Source of the DNA: Nocardioidaceae bacterium
Lineage (GTDB): Bacteria > Actinomycetota > Actinomycetes > Propionibacteriales > Nocardioidaceae
Length of the DNA: 11,065 bases
Assembly (NCBI GenBank): GCA_025966335.1
Contig: JAICRS010000092.1
Span: 1 to 11,065 of the forward strand
Direction: 5' to 3'
Every line of letters starts with the position of its first letter. Within the stretch, counting starts at the first letter, position 1. Of this stretch, positions 1-6,204 are shown one piece after another. The notes under the pieces are model-generated. The model worked only from the letters and a program-made list of their open reading frames with translations, was not told the origin of the DNA and made no database searches. The translations under genes and the position numbers were made by a program.

Positions 1-1
1 C

Positions 2-375
2 CACGGGGTCCGGATCCAGGACCCGGCGCTCGTGGCGGCCGCGATGCTGTCGGACCGGTACGTGACGGGCCGGTTCCTCCCGGACAAGGCGATCGACCTG
101 ATCGACGAGTCCGCGTCGCGCCTGCGGATCGAGAAGGACCCGGCGCTCGAGCGACGGTTCCAGCAGGTGTTCGTCGGCGAGCCGTCGGTGGAGGACACCG
201 TGGCGATCCTGCGGGGCCTGCAGGAGAAGTACGAAGCGCACCACCGGGTCACGATCTCCGACGCCGCCCTGGTCGCCGCCGCGATGCTCTCGGACCGGTA
301 CATCACCGGCCGCCAGCTCCCGGACAAGGCGATCGACCTGATCGACGAGGCCGCCTCCCGGCTGCGGATGGAGAT
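2..375 (+). repeat. Diverged tandem 240-bp (80-codon) in-frame duplication inside clpB
   Basis: Bases 2-135 align without gaps to 242-375, giving a period of exactly 240 bp. The 44 shared residues differ at about 8 positions (for example HGVRIQDPAL versus HRVTISDAAL). A 33-nt core (77-109 and 317-349) is identical, while flanking codons differ at many synonymous positions. Copy 1 runs SRLR-IE straight into KDPALERRF, a sequence that in ordinary ClpB lies upstream of this segment after KYIE. The junction at about 130-136 therefore looks like a fusion at the shared residues IE. Copy 2 continues normally into the middle domain. The 5' part of copy 1 is outside the window. Confidence 0.85.
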
Positions 376-1762
376 CGAGTCCAGCCCGGTCGAGATCGAC
401 GAGCTGCGCCGTTCGGTCGACCGGATGCGGATGGAGGAGATGGCCCTCCAGCGGGAGACCGACGAGGCCTCCAAGGACCGGCTGGAGAAGCTGCGCAGCG
501 AGATGGCCGACCGCGAGGAGAAGCTGCGTGGCCTGAACGCCCGCTGGGACCGCGAGAAGCACTCGCTGGACCGGATCGGCGAGCTCCGCGAGCAGATCGA
601 CGCGCTGCGCACCGAGTCCGACAAGCTCATTCGAGAAGGCGGCGGTGACGCACTGGCCCGCGCCAGCGAGATCCAGTACGGCAAGATCCCGGCCCTCGAG
701 AAGGAGCTTGCCGAAGCCACCGAGGCCGAGGCGTCCTCGGAGAAGATGGTCCGCGAGGAGGTCGGCCCCGAGGAGATCGCCGACGTGGTCGAGGCCTGGA
801 CCGGCATCCCGACCGGGCGGCTGCTCGAGGGCGAGACCGCCAAGCTGCTCCGGATGGAAGAGGTGATCGGTGAGCGCCTGATCGGCCAGAAGTCGGCGGT
901 CGCGGCGGTCTCCGACGCGGTACGTCGCTCGCGCGCCGGCATCGCGGACCCCGACCGGCCCACCGGGTCGTTCCTCTTCCTCGGCCCCACCGGCGTGGGC
1001 AAGACCGAGCTGGCCAAGTCGCTGGCGGACTTCCTGTTCGACGACGAGCGGGCGATCGTCCGGATCGACATGAGTGAGTACAGCGAAAAGCACTCGGTCT
1101 CCCGACTCGTGGGTGCGCCTCCCGGTTACGTCGGGTACGACGAGGGTGGCCAGCTGACCGAGGCGGTACGCCGCCGGCCGTACTCCGTGGTCCTCCTCGA
1201 CGAGGTGGAGAAGGCCCACCCCGAGGTCTTCGACATCCTGCTCCAGGTGCTCGACGACGGCCGGCTCACCGACGGCCAGGGCCGCACGGTCGACTTCCGG
1301 AACACGCTGCTGATCCTCACCTCGAACCTCGGCTCGACCTACCTGGTCGACCCGACCATCGACGACGAGAAGAAGCGCGACTCGGTGATGGCGGTGGTCC
1401 GGCAGGCGTTCAAGCCGGAGTTCCTGAACCGGCTCGACGAGATCGTGATGTTCGACGCGCTCAGCCAGGACGAGCTCTCGCACATCGTCGACCTTCAGAT
1501 CGCCGAGCTCGACCGTCGGCTGGCGGTCCGCCGGATCTCGGTCACCGTGACCGAGGCCGCGCACGACTGGCTCAGCCGGACCGGTTACGACCCGGCCTAC
1601 GGCGCCCGCCCGCTGCGCCGCCTGGTGCAGAGCGCGATCGGCGACCCGCTCGCCCGGATGCTGCTCTCCGGCCAGGTGCTCGACGGCGGCGAGGTGACGG
1701 TCGACGTGGCCGAGTCCGGTGAGGGGCTCACGCTCACGCCGAGGCTGCCGGAAGCGGCGTGA
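2..1762 (+). CDS. clpB: ATP-dependent disaggregase ClpB, 3' part (5' end outside window), with an internal segmental duplication
   Basis: Hsp100/ClpB is a cytoplasmic hexameric AAA+ disaggregase that works with DnaK to pull polypeptides out of aggregates. The frame is open from base 2, so the N-terminal domain and the NBD1 Walker motifs lie upstream. Counting the first codon as residue 1: the end of NBD1 is residues 1-125, followed by the coiled-coil middle domain (about 125-250) with the ClpB-typical QYGKIPALEKEL and WTGIP stretches. NBD2 has Walker A GPTGVGKT (328-335), the pore loop GYVGY (375-379), Walker B LLDE ending at 400-401, then TSNLGS, FLNRLDE and the sensor-2 motif YGARPLRR. The middle domain and NBD2 are complete and look functional. 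The oddity is in NBD1: residues 1-45 and 81-125 are two copies of the same piece, with a second ALERRF arginine-finger motif between them (residues 48-53). Identity as ClpB is near certain; the effect of the duplication is unknown. Confidence 0.96.
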   Translation, partial: HGVRIQDPALVAAAMLSDRYVTGRFLPDKAIDLIDESASRLRIEKDPALERRFQQVFVGEPSVEDTVAILRGLQEKYEAHHRVTISDAALVAAAMLSDRYITGRQLPDKAIDLIDEAASRLRMEIESSPVEIDELRRSVDRMRMEEMALQRETDEASKDRLEKLRSEMADREEKLRGLNARWDREKHSLDRIGELREQIDALRTESDKLIREGGGDALARASEIQYGKIPALEKELAEATEAEASSEKMVREEVGPEEIADVVEAWTGIPTGRLLEGETAKLLRMEEVIGERLIGQKSAVAAVSDAVRRSRAGIADPDRPTGSFLFLGPTGVGKTELAKSLADFLFDDERAIVRIDMSEYSEKHSVSRLVGAPPGYVGYDEGGQLTEAVRRRPYSVVLLDEVEKAHPEVFDILLQVLDDGRLTDGQGRTVDFRNTLLILTSNLGSTYLVDPTIDDEKKRDSVMAVVRQAFKPEFLNRLDEIVMFDALSQDELSHIVDLQIAELDRRLAVRRISVTVTEAAHDWLSRTGYDPAYGARPLRRLVQSAIGDPLARMLLSGQVLDGGEVTVDVAESGEGLTLTPRLPEAA

Positions 1763-1800
1763 CCGGCGGCGTTGATATGCCACCGCCTTGGTTCGCATGA

Positions 1801-1812
1801 TGCAATGTCGGT
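1801..1812 (+). promoter_or_regulatory. Candidate promoter for the two-unit membrane protein gene
   Basis: Hexamer TGCAAT (1801-1806) sits 6 nt before the ATG at 1813, and no Shine-Dalgarno is visible. An alternative reading is TTGATA (1772-1777), an 18-bp spacer and CATGAT (1796-1801), which would start RNA about 5 nt before the ATG. Either way the mRNA would be leaderless or nearly so. TGCAAT lacks the usual A at the second position, so this is the weakest of the set. Confidence 0.35.
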
Positions 1813-3288
1813 ATGAGTGAGTCCAAGGCGCCGGCCCGCCCGAACCAGGTCACCATGGCCGGGTGGGTCGCCGTTATCGGCTCCGCCCTGCTCGTGGTCA
1901 CGATCTTCGACTCGATGTCGCAGATCCGGTCCATCGAGATGCGCGAGGCCATCGAGGAGTTCCTGGCGACCTATCCCGGCAACGGGCTCGGGCTCGACAC
2001 CGGCGAGGTGCTGCAGATCCTGCGCGGGATGACCATGTTCGCCGGTGCTGCCGCAGCGGCCGCCACCGTGCTCGCGTTCTACGTGCTCCAGCGCAACAAG
2101 GGCGCCCGGATCGGGTTCACCGTGGCCGCAGCGGTGATCATGCTCACCGCCCCGGTCACCGGAAGCCCGTTGGCCATCATCGTCGGCGCCACCGCGATGA
2201 TGCTGTGGACCCGTCCGGCACGCGACTGGTTCGCCGGACGGGCGGGCACGTCCGCCCAGCAGGAGAGGAAGAGCGCCTTCTTGCCGTCGGAGAACCCACC
2301 CCACCGCGACCCGTCCGCGGACCCGGACCGGGCTCCGGAGTGGCCGAGGATGCCTGACTCGTCGTCCGAGCGGCCGGTCCCGCCGCCCACGCACGGGTTC
2401 GGTTCGCCGGCCCCGTCCGCACAGCAGCAGCCCGAGCAGGGACAGTCGCCGCCGGGCGCACAGTCCGGCCCGCAGCAGCCGCCGTCGTACGGGCAGGACC
2501 AGCGCCAGCCGTCGTACGGGCAGTCCTGGCCGCCGCCGACGTACGGCTATCAGCAACACCAGCAGTACGGCGGCCCCTCGCCCTACGCATCGTCGAACGA
2601 CAGGGAGAAGCGACCGGCCACCGTCACCGCCGCGGCGTGGGTGACCTGGATCCTGTCGGGGCTCACCCTCGTCGCCTTCGGGTTTGTGGTGCTCGCCCTG
2701 CTGGTCGCGCAGGACGAGCTGCTCGACGGGATGCAGGCCGAGCCCCAGTTCCAGCAGCTCGACGTCGCACCCGACGACATCATCGCGCTGCTCTGGGTGA
2801 CCAGTGCGGTGCTCCTGTTCTGGTGCCTGGCCGCGATGGTGCTCGCCTTCCTCGCCTACCGGCGGCAGAACTGGGCGCGGATCACGCTGGTCATCTCCGC
2901 GGCCACCACGCTCGTGTTCAGCCTGGCGGCGCTGCCGTTCAGCCTGCTCAACATGATCGGGGCCGGCGCGACGATCGTGCTGCTGTTCACCGGCGGTGCG
3001 AACCAGTGGTTCTCCCGCAGGACGGGCGGCTACCCGTCGTACCCGCAGCAGTACCCCCCCCAGCAGTACGGCCAGCAGCCGTACGGCCAGTCGGGCCAGC
3101 AGCCTTACGGCCAGTCGAGCCAGCAGCCTTACGGCCAGTCGAGCCAGCCGCCCTACGGTCAGCCTGACGAGCACAGCCAGCAGCAGGGGCCGTCGTACGG
3201 CGACCCCTCGCGCCCGGACCAGCAGCAACGCCCCGAGGGACAGCCCGAGTCCGGTGACAAGCAGGAGCCACCCAAGAACGTCTGGTGA
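1813..3288 (+). CDS. Two-unit membrane protein with Gln/Tyr/Pro-rich linker and tail (unknown function)
   Basis: I do not recognise a named family. The 491-residue product has two related membrane units joined by a disordered linker. Unit 1 (about 9-143) has hydrophobic segments near 16-33, 74-93, 98-113 and 117-132. Unit 2 (about 267-403) has them near 272-298, 323-349, 354-374 and 376-393. Both units open with RPxxVTxAxWV, have a long loop after the first segment, carry ARI before the third segment, and close with WF(A/S)xR, so they look like an internal duplication. The linker (about 145-265) and the tail (404-491) are rich in Q, P, S, G and Y, with repeated PSYGQ and QPYGQ. The tail contains three 8-residue repeats. 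Such tails are common on actinobacterial membrane proteins. It follows clpB by 50 bp but probably has its own promoter. No catalytic motif is visible. Coding status is well supported by length, codon bias and membrane topology. Confidence 0.85.
   Translation: MSESKAPARPNQVTMAGWVAVIGSALLVVTIFDSMSQIRSIEMREAIEEFLATYPGNGLGLDTGEVLQILRGMTMFAGAAAAAATVLAFYVLQRNKGARIGFTVAAAVIMLTAPVTGSPLAIIVGATAMMLWTRPARDWFAGRAGTSAQQERKSAFLPSENPPHRDPSADPDRAPEWPRMPDSSSERPVPPPTHGFGSPAPSAQQQPEQGQSPPGAQSGPQQPPSYGQDQRQPSYGQSWPPPTYGYQQHQQYGGPSPYASSNDREKRPATVTAAAWVTWILSGLTLVAFGFVVLALLVAQDELLDGMQAEPQFQQLDVAPDDIIALLWVTSAVLLFWCLAAMVLAFLAYRRQNWARITLVISAATTLVFSLAALPFSLLNMIGAGATIVLLFTGGANQWFSRRTGGYPSYPQQYPPQQYGQQPYGQSGQQPYGQSSQQPYGQSSQPPYGQPDEHSQQQGPSYGDPSRPDQQQRPEGQPESGDKQEPPKNVW
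3085..3156 (+). repeat. Three tandem 24-bp units encoding GQSxQxPY
   Basis: Units at 3085-3108, 3109-3132 and 3133-3156 encode GQSGQQPY, GQSSQQPY and GQSSQPPY. They are nearly identical in DNA, differing at only a few bases. A half-length relative (GQQPY) precedes them at 3070-3084. The repeat is in frame within the C-terminal tail of the membrane protein and is likely to vary in copy number between strains. Confidence 0.9.
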
Positions 3289-3342
3289 CCGGCGAGGCCG
3301 AGGTCGTGCCCGCGGACCCGGCCAGTTGACTGAGCCGTCGGA

Positions 3343-3372
3343 ACCGTTCCGGTTCACGTGCGCGGGAACGGT
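3343..3372 (+). terminator. Hairpin downstream of the two-unit membrane protein gene
   Basis: ACCGTTCC (3343-3350) pairs perfectly with GGAACGGT (3365-3372) around a 14-nt loop. There is no T tract, which is usual for actinobacterial terminators. It lies 54 nt after the stop codon at 3288. A shorter overlapping palindrome, GGAAC-C-GTTCC (3340-3350), is an alternative fold or a protein-binding site. Confidence 0.4.
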
Positions 3373-3470
3373 AGTGAGGCGGTCGCCCACTGAGCCGGCC
3401 GCGGCATGAGGTGACCGATTCAGCGCTTGGCGACTGACTTCTCCCCGTGGCGCCACCGGCACGACGAACG

Positions 3471-3509
3471 TAGGAGCATTTCAGGCTCTGGGTGCCGGAA
3501 AAGCTCCTA
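3471..3509. other. Imperfect inverted repeat in a gene-free convergent interval
   Basis: TAGGAGC (3471-3477) pairs with GCTCCTA (3503-3509). An inner GGC/GCC stem (3484-3486 with 3494-3496) sits inside the 25-nt interval. It lies between two convergent genes and could be a bidirectional terminator. The whole 3289-3581 stretch otherwise shows no convincing gene. Confidence 0.35.
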
Positions 3510-3547
3510 TGACTCGGACTGGGTGGCGTGCGCTGACGTCGTGGTCC

Positions 3548-3576
3548 GCGCCCCGGCCTTGAATCGGCCGCCGCGC
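3548..3576 (-). terminator. Hairpin terminator of the aminotransferase gene
   Basis: CGGCC (3554-3558) pairs with GGCCG (3566-3570) around a 7-nt loop. A CC/CC internal loop separates this from an outer GCGC stem (3548-3551 with 3573-3576). It begins 5 nt past the stop codon of the minus-strand aminotransferase, the expected position for a terminator. It has no clear U tract. Confidence 0.5.
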
Positions 3577-3581
3577 CCGGG

Positions 3582-4763
3582 TCAGGCGTGCAGGTCGGCC
3601 GCGGCGAGCCGGCGGATCCCCTCCTCGAGGATCTCGGTCTCCTTGCAGAACGCCCAGCGGATCTTGTGCCGGCCCTCCTCGGCGTCGTCGTAGAAGAACT
3701 GCGACGGGATCGCCACCACGCCGGCCCGCTCGGGCAGCGCAAGGCAGAACTCGAGGCCGTCCCGGTAGCCGTAACGGCTGACGTCCGAGGTCACGAAGTA
3801 GGTGCCCTCGGGCACGTAGACGTCCATGTCGAGCTTGGTCAGGCCGGCGCAGAGCAGGTCGCGCTTCTCCTCGAGCTCCCGCCTCAGTTCACCGTAGTAG
3901 CCGGCCTCCTCGTTCAGCGCATGCGCGACGGCAGGCTGCAGCGGGGCACCGGAGCTGAACGTCAGCCACTGCTTGGCGGACTCGACCGCCCGGACGAGGC
4001 CGGCCGGTCCGGTGGCCCAGCCGATCTTCCAGCCGGTGAACGAGAAGGTCTTCCCGGCGCTCGAGATCGACACGGTCCGGTCCCACATCCCCGGCAACGT
4101 GCACAGCGGGATGTGCTCGCGGCCGTCGAACACCAGGTGCTCGTAGACCTCGTCGGTGATCGCGATCAGGTCGTGCTCGACAGCGACCGTTGCGATCGCC
4201 TCCAGCTCCTCGCGGCTCAGCACGGTGCCGGTCGGGTTGTGCGGGGTGTTGACCAGCACGGCCTTGGTGCGCTCGGTCACCGCAGCGCGCAGCGCCGCCG
4301 TGTCCAGGCGGAAGTCGGGTGCGCGCAGCGTCACGGGTCGCCGGATCCCACCGGCCATCTGGATGCAGGCCACGTAGCTGTCGTAGAACGGCTCGAGCAC
4401 GATGATCTCGTCGCCCGGGTCGTTCAGCGCCAGGATGGCGGCGGCGATCGCCTCGGTCGCACCCGTGGTTACCAGCACCTCCGACATCGGGTCGAGCTCG
4501 ATCCCGTAGTGCCGGGCCTGGTGCGCCGCGACCGCCTGGCGCAGCTCGGGGACGCCGGGGCCGGGCGGGTACTGGTTGCGACCACCGCGCAGAGCGGCCA
4601 CCGCCGCCTCGACCACGGAGTCCGGGCCGTCCTGGTCGGGGAAGCCCTGCCCCAGGTTCAGCGCCCCGGTCCGTACGGCGAGCGCGGACATCTCCGAGAA
4701 GATGGTCGCCGGGATCCCCTGCAATCGCTTCGCCATCCGGCTGTCTGCTTGGTTCGCTGCCAT
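3582..4763 (-). CDS. PLP-dependent class I/II aminotransferase (DapC-like)
   Basis: A cytoplasmic fold-type I aminotransferase, 393 residues, a full-length size for the family. Visible features are the N-terminal MSALA...NLGQGFPD stretch, NQYPPGPG, VTTGATEAI, the NTPHNPTG asparagine motif, TDEVYEHLVFDG holding the PLP-contacting Asp and Tyr, and the PLP-lysine region SISSAGKTFSFTGWKIGW. Near the C-terminus IRWAFCK holds the carboxylate-binding Arg. From memory it closely resembles the M. tuberculosis enzyme annotated as N-succinyldiaminopimelate aminotransferase DapC (Rv0858c), so a role in lysine/diaminopimelate synthesis is plausible. Kynurenine or methionine aminotransferases share these motifs, so the substrate is not settled. 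I chose the ATG at 4763 because a TACAGT hexamer sits exactly 6 nt before it. The frame extends upstream to 4811 but that would cross the promoter and overlap the divergent sortase; an internal ATG at 4736 (MAKRLQ) is also possible. Confidence 0.93.
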   Translation of the reverse strand: MAANQADSRMAKRLQGIPATIFSEMSALAVRTGALNLGQGFPDQDGPDSVVEAAVAALRGGRNQYPPGPGVPELRQAVAAHQARHYGIELDPMSEVLVTTGATEAIAAAILALNDPGDEIIVLEPFYDSYVACIQMAGGIRRPVTLRAPDFRLDTAALRAAVTERTKAVLVNTPHNPTGTVLSREELEAIATVAVEHDLIAITDEVYEHLVFDGREHIPLCTLPGMWDRTVSISSAGKTFSFTGWKIGWATGPAGLVRAVESAKQWLTFSSGAPLQPAVAHALNEEAGYYGELRRELEEKRDLLCAGLTKLDMDVYVPEGTYFVTSDVSRYGYRDGLEFCLALPERAGVVAIPSQFFYDDAEEGRHKIRWAFCKETEILEEGIRRLAAADLHA

Positions 4764-4775
4764 ACCGCGACTGTA
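4764..4775 (-). promoter_or_regulatory. -10 element of a leaderless promoter for the aminotransferase
   Basis: On the minus strand TACAGT (plus-strand 4770-4775) is followed by 6 nt and then the ATG at 4763. With normal -10 to start-site spacing, transcription would begin at or next to the ATG. No Shine-Dalgarno is visible. The -35 region is weak. Confidence 0.5.
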
Positions 4776-4781
4776 GTAGGC

Positions 4782-4794
4782 GACAATGAGGGCG
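4782..4794 (+). promoter_or_regulatory. -10 element of a leaderless promoter for the sortase
   Basis: GACAAT (4782-4787) is followed by 7 nt and the ATG at 4795. Its -35 region would fall on the aminotransferase start codon and -10, so the two divergent promoters overlap almost completely. An 8-bp direct repeat GACTGTAG (4769-4776 and 4797-4804) spans the region. Confidence 0.45.
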
Positions 4795-5526
4795 ATGACT
4801 GTAGAGACCATGGACCCGGCGACGCAGGCGAGCCGACCGGCACGCGGCGTCGCGTTCTACGTCGGCGTAGCACTGGTCCTGGCCGGCGTCGGCCTGCTCG
4901 GATACGTCGGCTGGCAGTTCTACGGCACCAACTTCGTGGCGAAGCAGGCCCAGGAGCGTGTCGTCGCCGACCTCCAGGAGCAGTGGACCGCAGGCGGACC
5001 GGCTCCGGTGCAGGAGGAGCCCGACGCGGCACCGCCGCGGGACGACGTCAAGCTCGGTGACGCGTCGGCGCTGATCCGGATCCCGCGGTTCGGTGACGAC
5101 TACGTGATCCCGGTGCTCGAGGGCATCGGCGACGACGAGCTCTCGACCGGCTACGGTCACTTCCCCGACACCGCCGACCCGGGCGAGCGGGGCAACTACG
5201 CGCTCGCTGCGCACCGGATCACCCACGGGGAGCCGCTGCGCGACATGCCGAAGCTGCGGCCCGGCGACGAGATCGTGGTGGAGACCCGCGACGCCGTCTA
5301 CACCTACGAGCTCGACACGAACCCGAACGAGCTGGTGGTCACCTTCGAGGACATCTGGGTGATCGACCCGGTGCCGACCAACCCGACCGGCGGGGTGCAG
5401 CCACCGTCGCAGGAACGCGGTCAGAGGCTGATCACGCTGACCACCTGCGCGGAGCTGTTCCACACCGACGACCGGATGATCGCCTTCGGCCACCTCGTGG
5501 ACACCGAGGTCAAACAGCCTCAGTAG
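4795..5526 (+). CDS. Class E sortase (cysteine transpeptidase)
   Basis: Sortases are membrane-anchored transpeptidases that cleave an LPXTG-like or LAXTG-like signal and join the protein to the cell wall; class E is the housekeeping class of many high-GC actinobacteria. With the start at 4795 the product is 243 residues: a short cytoplasmic N-terminus, one membrane anchor (about 20-42), an acidic Pro-rich spacer (about 65-88) and the sortase barrel. The catalytic triad is visible as His140 (NYALAAHR), Cys218 (TLTTCAELF) and Arg227 (HTDDRMIAFG). The TGYGHFPDTA stretch before the His is also family-typical. No substrate with a sorting signal lies in the window. Start choice: ATG codons at 4786, 4795 and 4810 are in frame; 4795 fits the GACAAT promoter spacing and keeps all domains. 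The stop codon overlaps the putative pyrE -10, only 10 bp before pyrE. Confidence 0.92.
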   Translation: MTVETMDPATQASRPARGVAFYVGVALVLAGVGLLGYVGWQFYGTNFVAKQAQERVVADLQEQWTAGGPAPVQEEPDAAPPRDDVKLGDASALIRIPRFGDDYVIPVLEGIGDDELSTGYGHFPDTADPGERGNYALAAHRITHGEPLRDMPKLRPGDEIVVETRDAVYTYELDTNPNELVVTFEDIWVIDPVPTNPTGGVQPPSQERGQRLITLTTCAELFHTDDRMIAFGHLVDTEVKQPQ

Positions 5527-5536
5527 AGTCCCGGCC
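5524..5536 (+). promoter_or_regulatory. -10 element for leaderless pyrE, overlapping the sortase stop codon
   Basis: TAGAGT (5524-5529) includes the sortase TAG stop and is followed by 7 nt and the pyrE ATG. No Shine-Dalgarno is present in the 10-bp gap, so pyrE translation probably depends on a leaderless transcript or on coupling to the sortase. Confidence 0.5.
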
Positions 5537-6079
5537 ATGAGCGACCGCGACGCACTCCTGGACCAGATCCGGACCAAGGCCGTCGTGCACGGCAAGATCA
5601 CGCTGTCGTCGGGCAACGAGGCCGACTACTACGTCGACCTGCGCCGGGTCACCCTCGATGCCCAGGCCGCGCCGTTGATCGGCCGGGCGATGCTCGAGCT
5701 CACCGAGGGGTGGGAGTACGACGCAGTGGGCGGACTGACCCTCGGGGCGGATCCGGTCGCCGTCGCCATGTTGCACGCAGCGGCGGCCCAGGGCCGTGAG
5801 CTGGACGCGTTCGTGGTCCGCAAGGCGGAGAAGACCCATGGCCTGCAGCGACGGATCGAGGGACCCGACGTGGCCGGCCGCCGGGTGCTCGCGGTCGAGG
5901 ACACCTCCACGACCGGGGGGTCGGTGCTGACCGCGGTGGAGGCCCTTCGCGAGGCCGGCGCCGACGTCGTCGGGGTCGCCGTGATCGTGGACCGCGCCAC
6001 CGGTGCAAGGGAGCGGGTGGAGGCCGAGGGCTGCGACTACCGCTACGCGTTCGGGCTCGAGGAGCTGGGCCTCGGATGA
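5537..6079 (+). CDS. pyrE: Orotate phosphoribosyltransferase PyrE
   Basis: PyrE joins orotate to PRPP, giving orotidine 5'-monophosphate, in the penultimate step of UMP synthesis in the cytoplasm. The 180-residue length matches bacterial PyrE. The type I PRPP-binding signature is VLAVEDTSTTGGS (residues 117-129), with the acidic pair E121-D122 and the TTGGS phosphate loop. The flexible catalytic loop is FVVRKAEKTHG (92-102), with R95, K96, K99 and H101. An early TLSSGNEADYYVDLR stretch (22-36) is typical of the family. It follows the sortase by 10 bp and its stop overlaps the next small ORF as ATGA, so the three may be co-transcribed. No other pyrimidine gene is in the window. Confidence 0.96.
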   Translation: MSDRDALLDQIRTKAVVHGKITLSSGNEADYYVDLRRVTLDAQAAPLIGRAMLELTEGWEYDAVGGLTLGADPVAVAMLHAAAAQGRELDAFVVRKAEKTHGLQRRIEGPDVAGRRVLAVEDTSTTGGSVLTAVEALREAGADVVGVAVIVDRATGARERVEAEGCDYRYAFGLEELGLG

Positions 6080-6201
6080 CCGGCCCGCACGCCGAGGCGT
6101 TCCTGGAGGCGGCGCGGACCGTGACCAAGCACGGGCAGGCGCCTGTCGTACGTGCGCTGGCACGCAAGGAACGCGCACCCGGCGACATCACCGCGTTCTG
6201 A
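6076..6201 (+). CDS. Small ORF (41 aa) overlapping the pyrE stop, unknown function
   Basis: I do not recognise this product. It starts at the ATG of an ATGA overlap with the pyrE stop, the classic layout for translational coupling, and ends 3 bp before the convergent DedA gene stops. The product (MTGPHAEAFLEAARTV...GDITAF) has a mostly helical-looking composition, is mildly basic, and has no membrane segment or cysteine. About 35 of 41 codons end in G or C, in line with the real genes nearby. A size this small could also be the remnant of a longer gene cut off by the convergent neighbour. Coding status is likely but not proven. Confidence 0.5.
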   Translation: MTGPHAEAFLEAARTVTKHGQAPVVRALARKERAPGDITAF

Positions 6202-6204
6202 GCC

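Noticed and set aside
1765..1787. Possible clpB terminator hairpin GGCGG...CCGCC
   Set aside because: Only 5 bp of stem with a 13-nt loop, overlapping a candidate -35 element; too weak to call.
1597..3462. A 621-codon open frame on the minus strand with repeated LARLAVRLL-like stretches
   Set aside because: It is antisense to clpB's end and to the two-unit membrane protein, whose plus-strand frame has clear membrane topology. The Arg/Leu/His-rich repeats are what the reverse complement of the Q/P/Y repeats and GC-rich codons produces.
3588..5060. A 490-codon plus-strand frame opposite the aminotransferase
   Set aside because: It is the antisense shadow of a gene with an intact PLP-lysine motif and family-typical length.
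3889..5616. A 575-codon minus-strand frame across aminotransferase, sortase and start of pyrE
   Set aside because: It crosses three well-identified genes in the wrong frame or strand; its product is Arg-rich low-complexity sequence.
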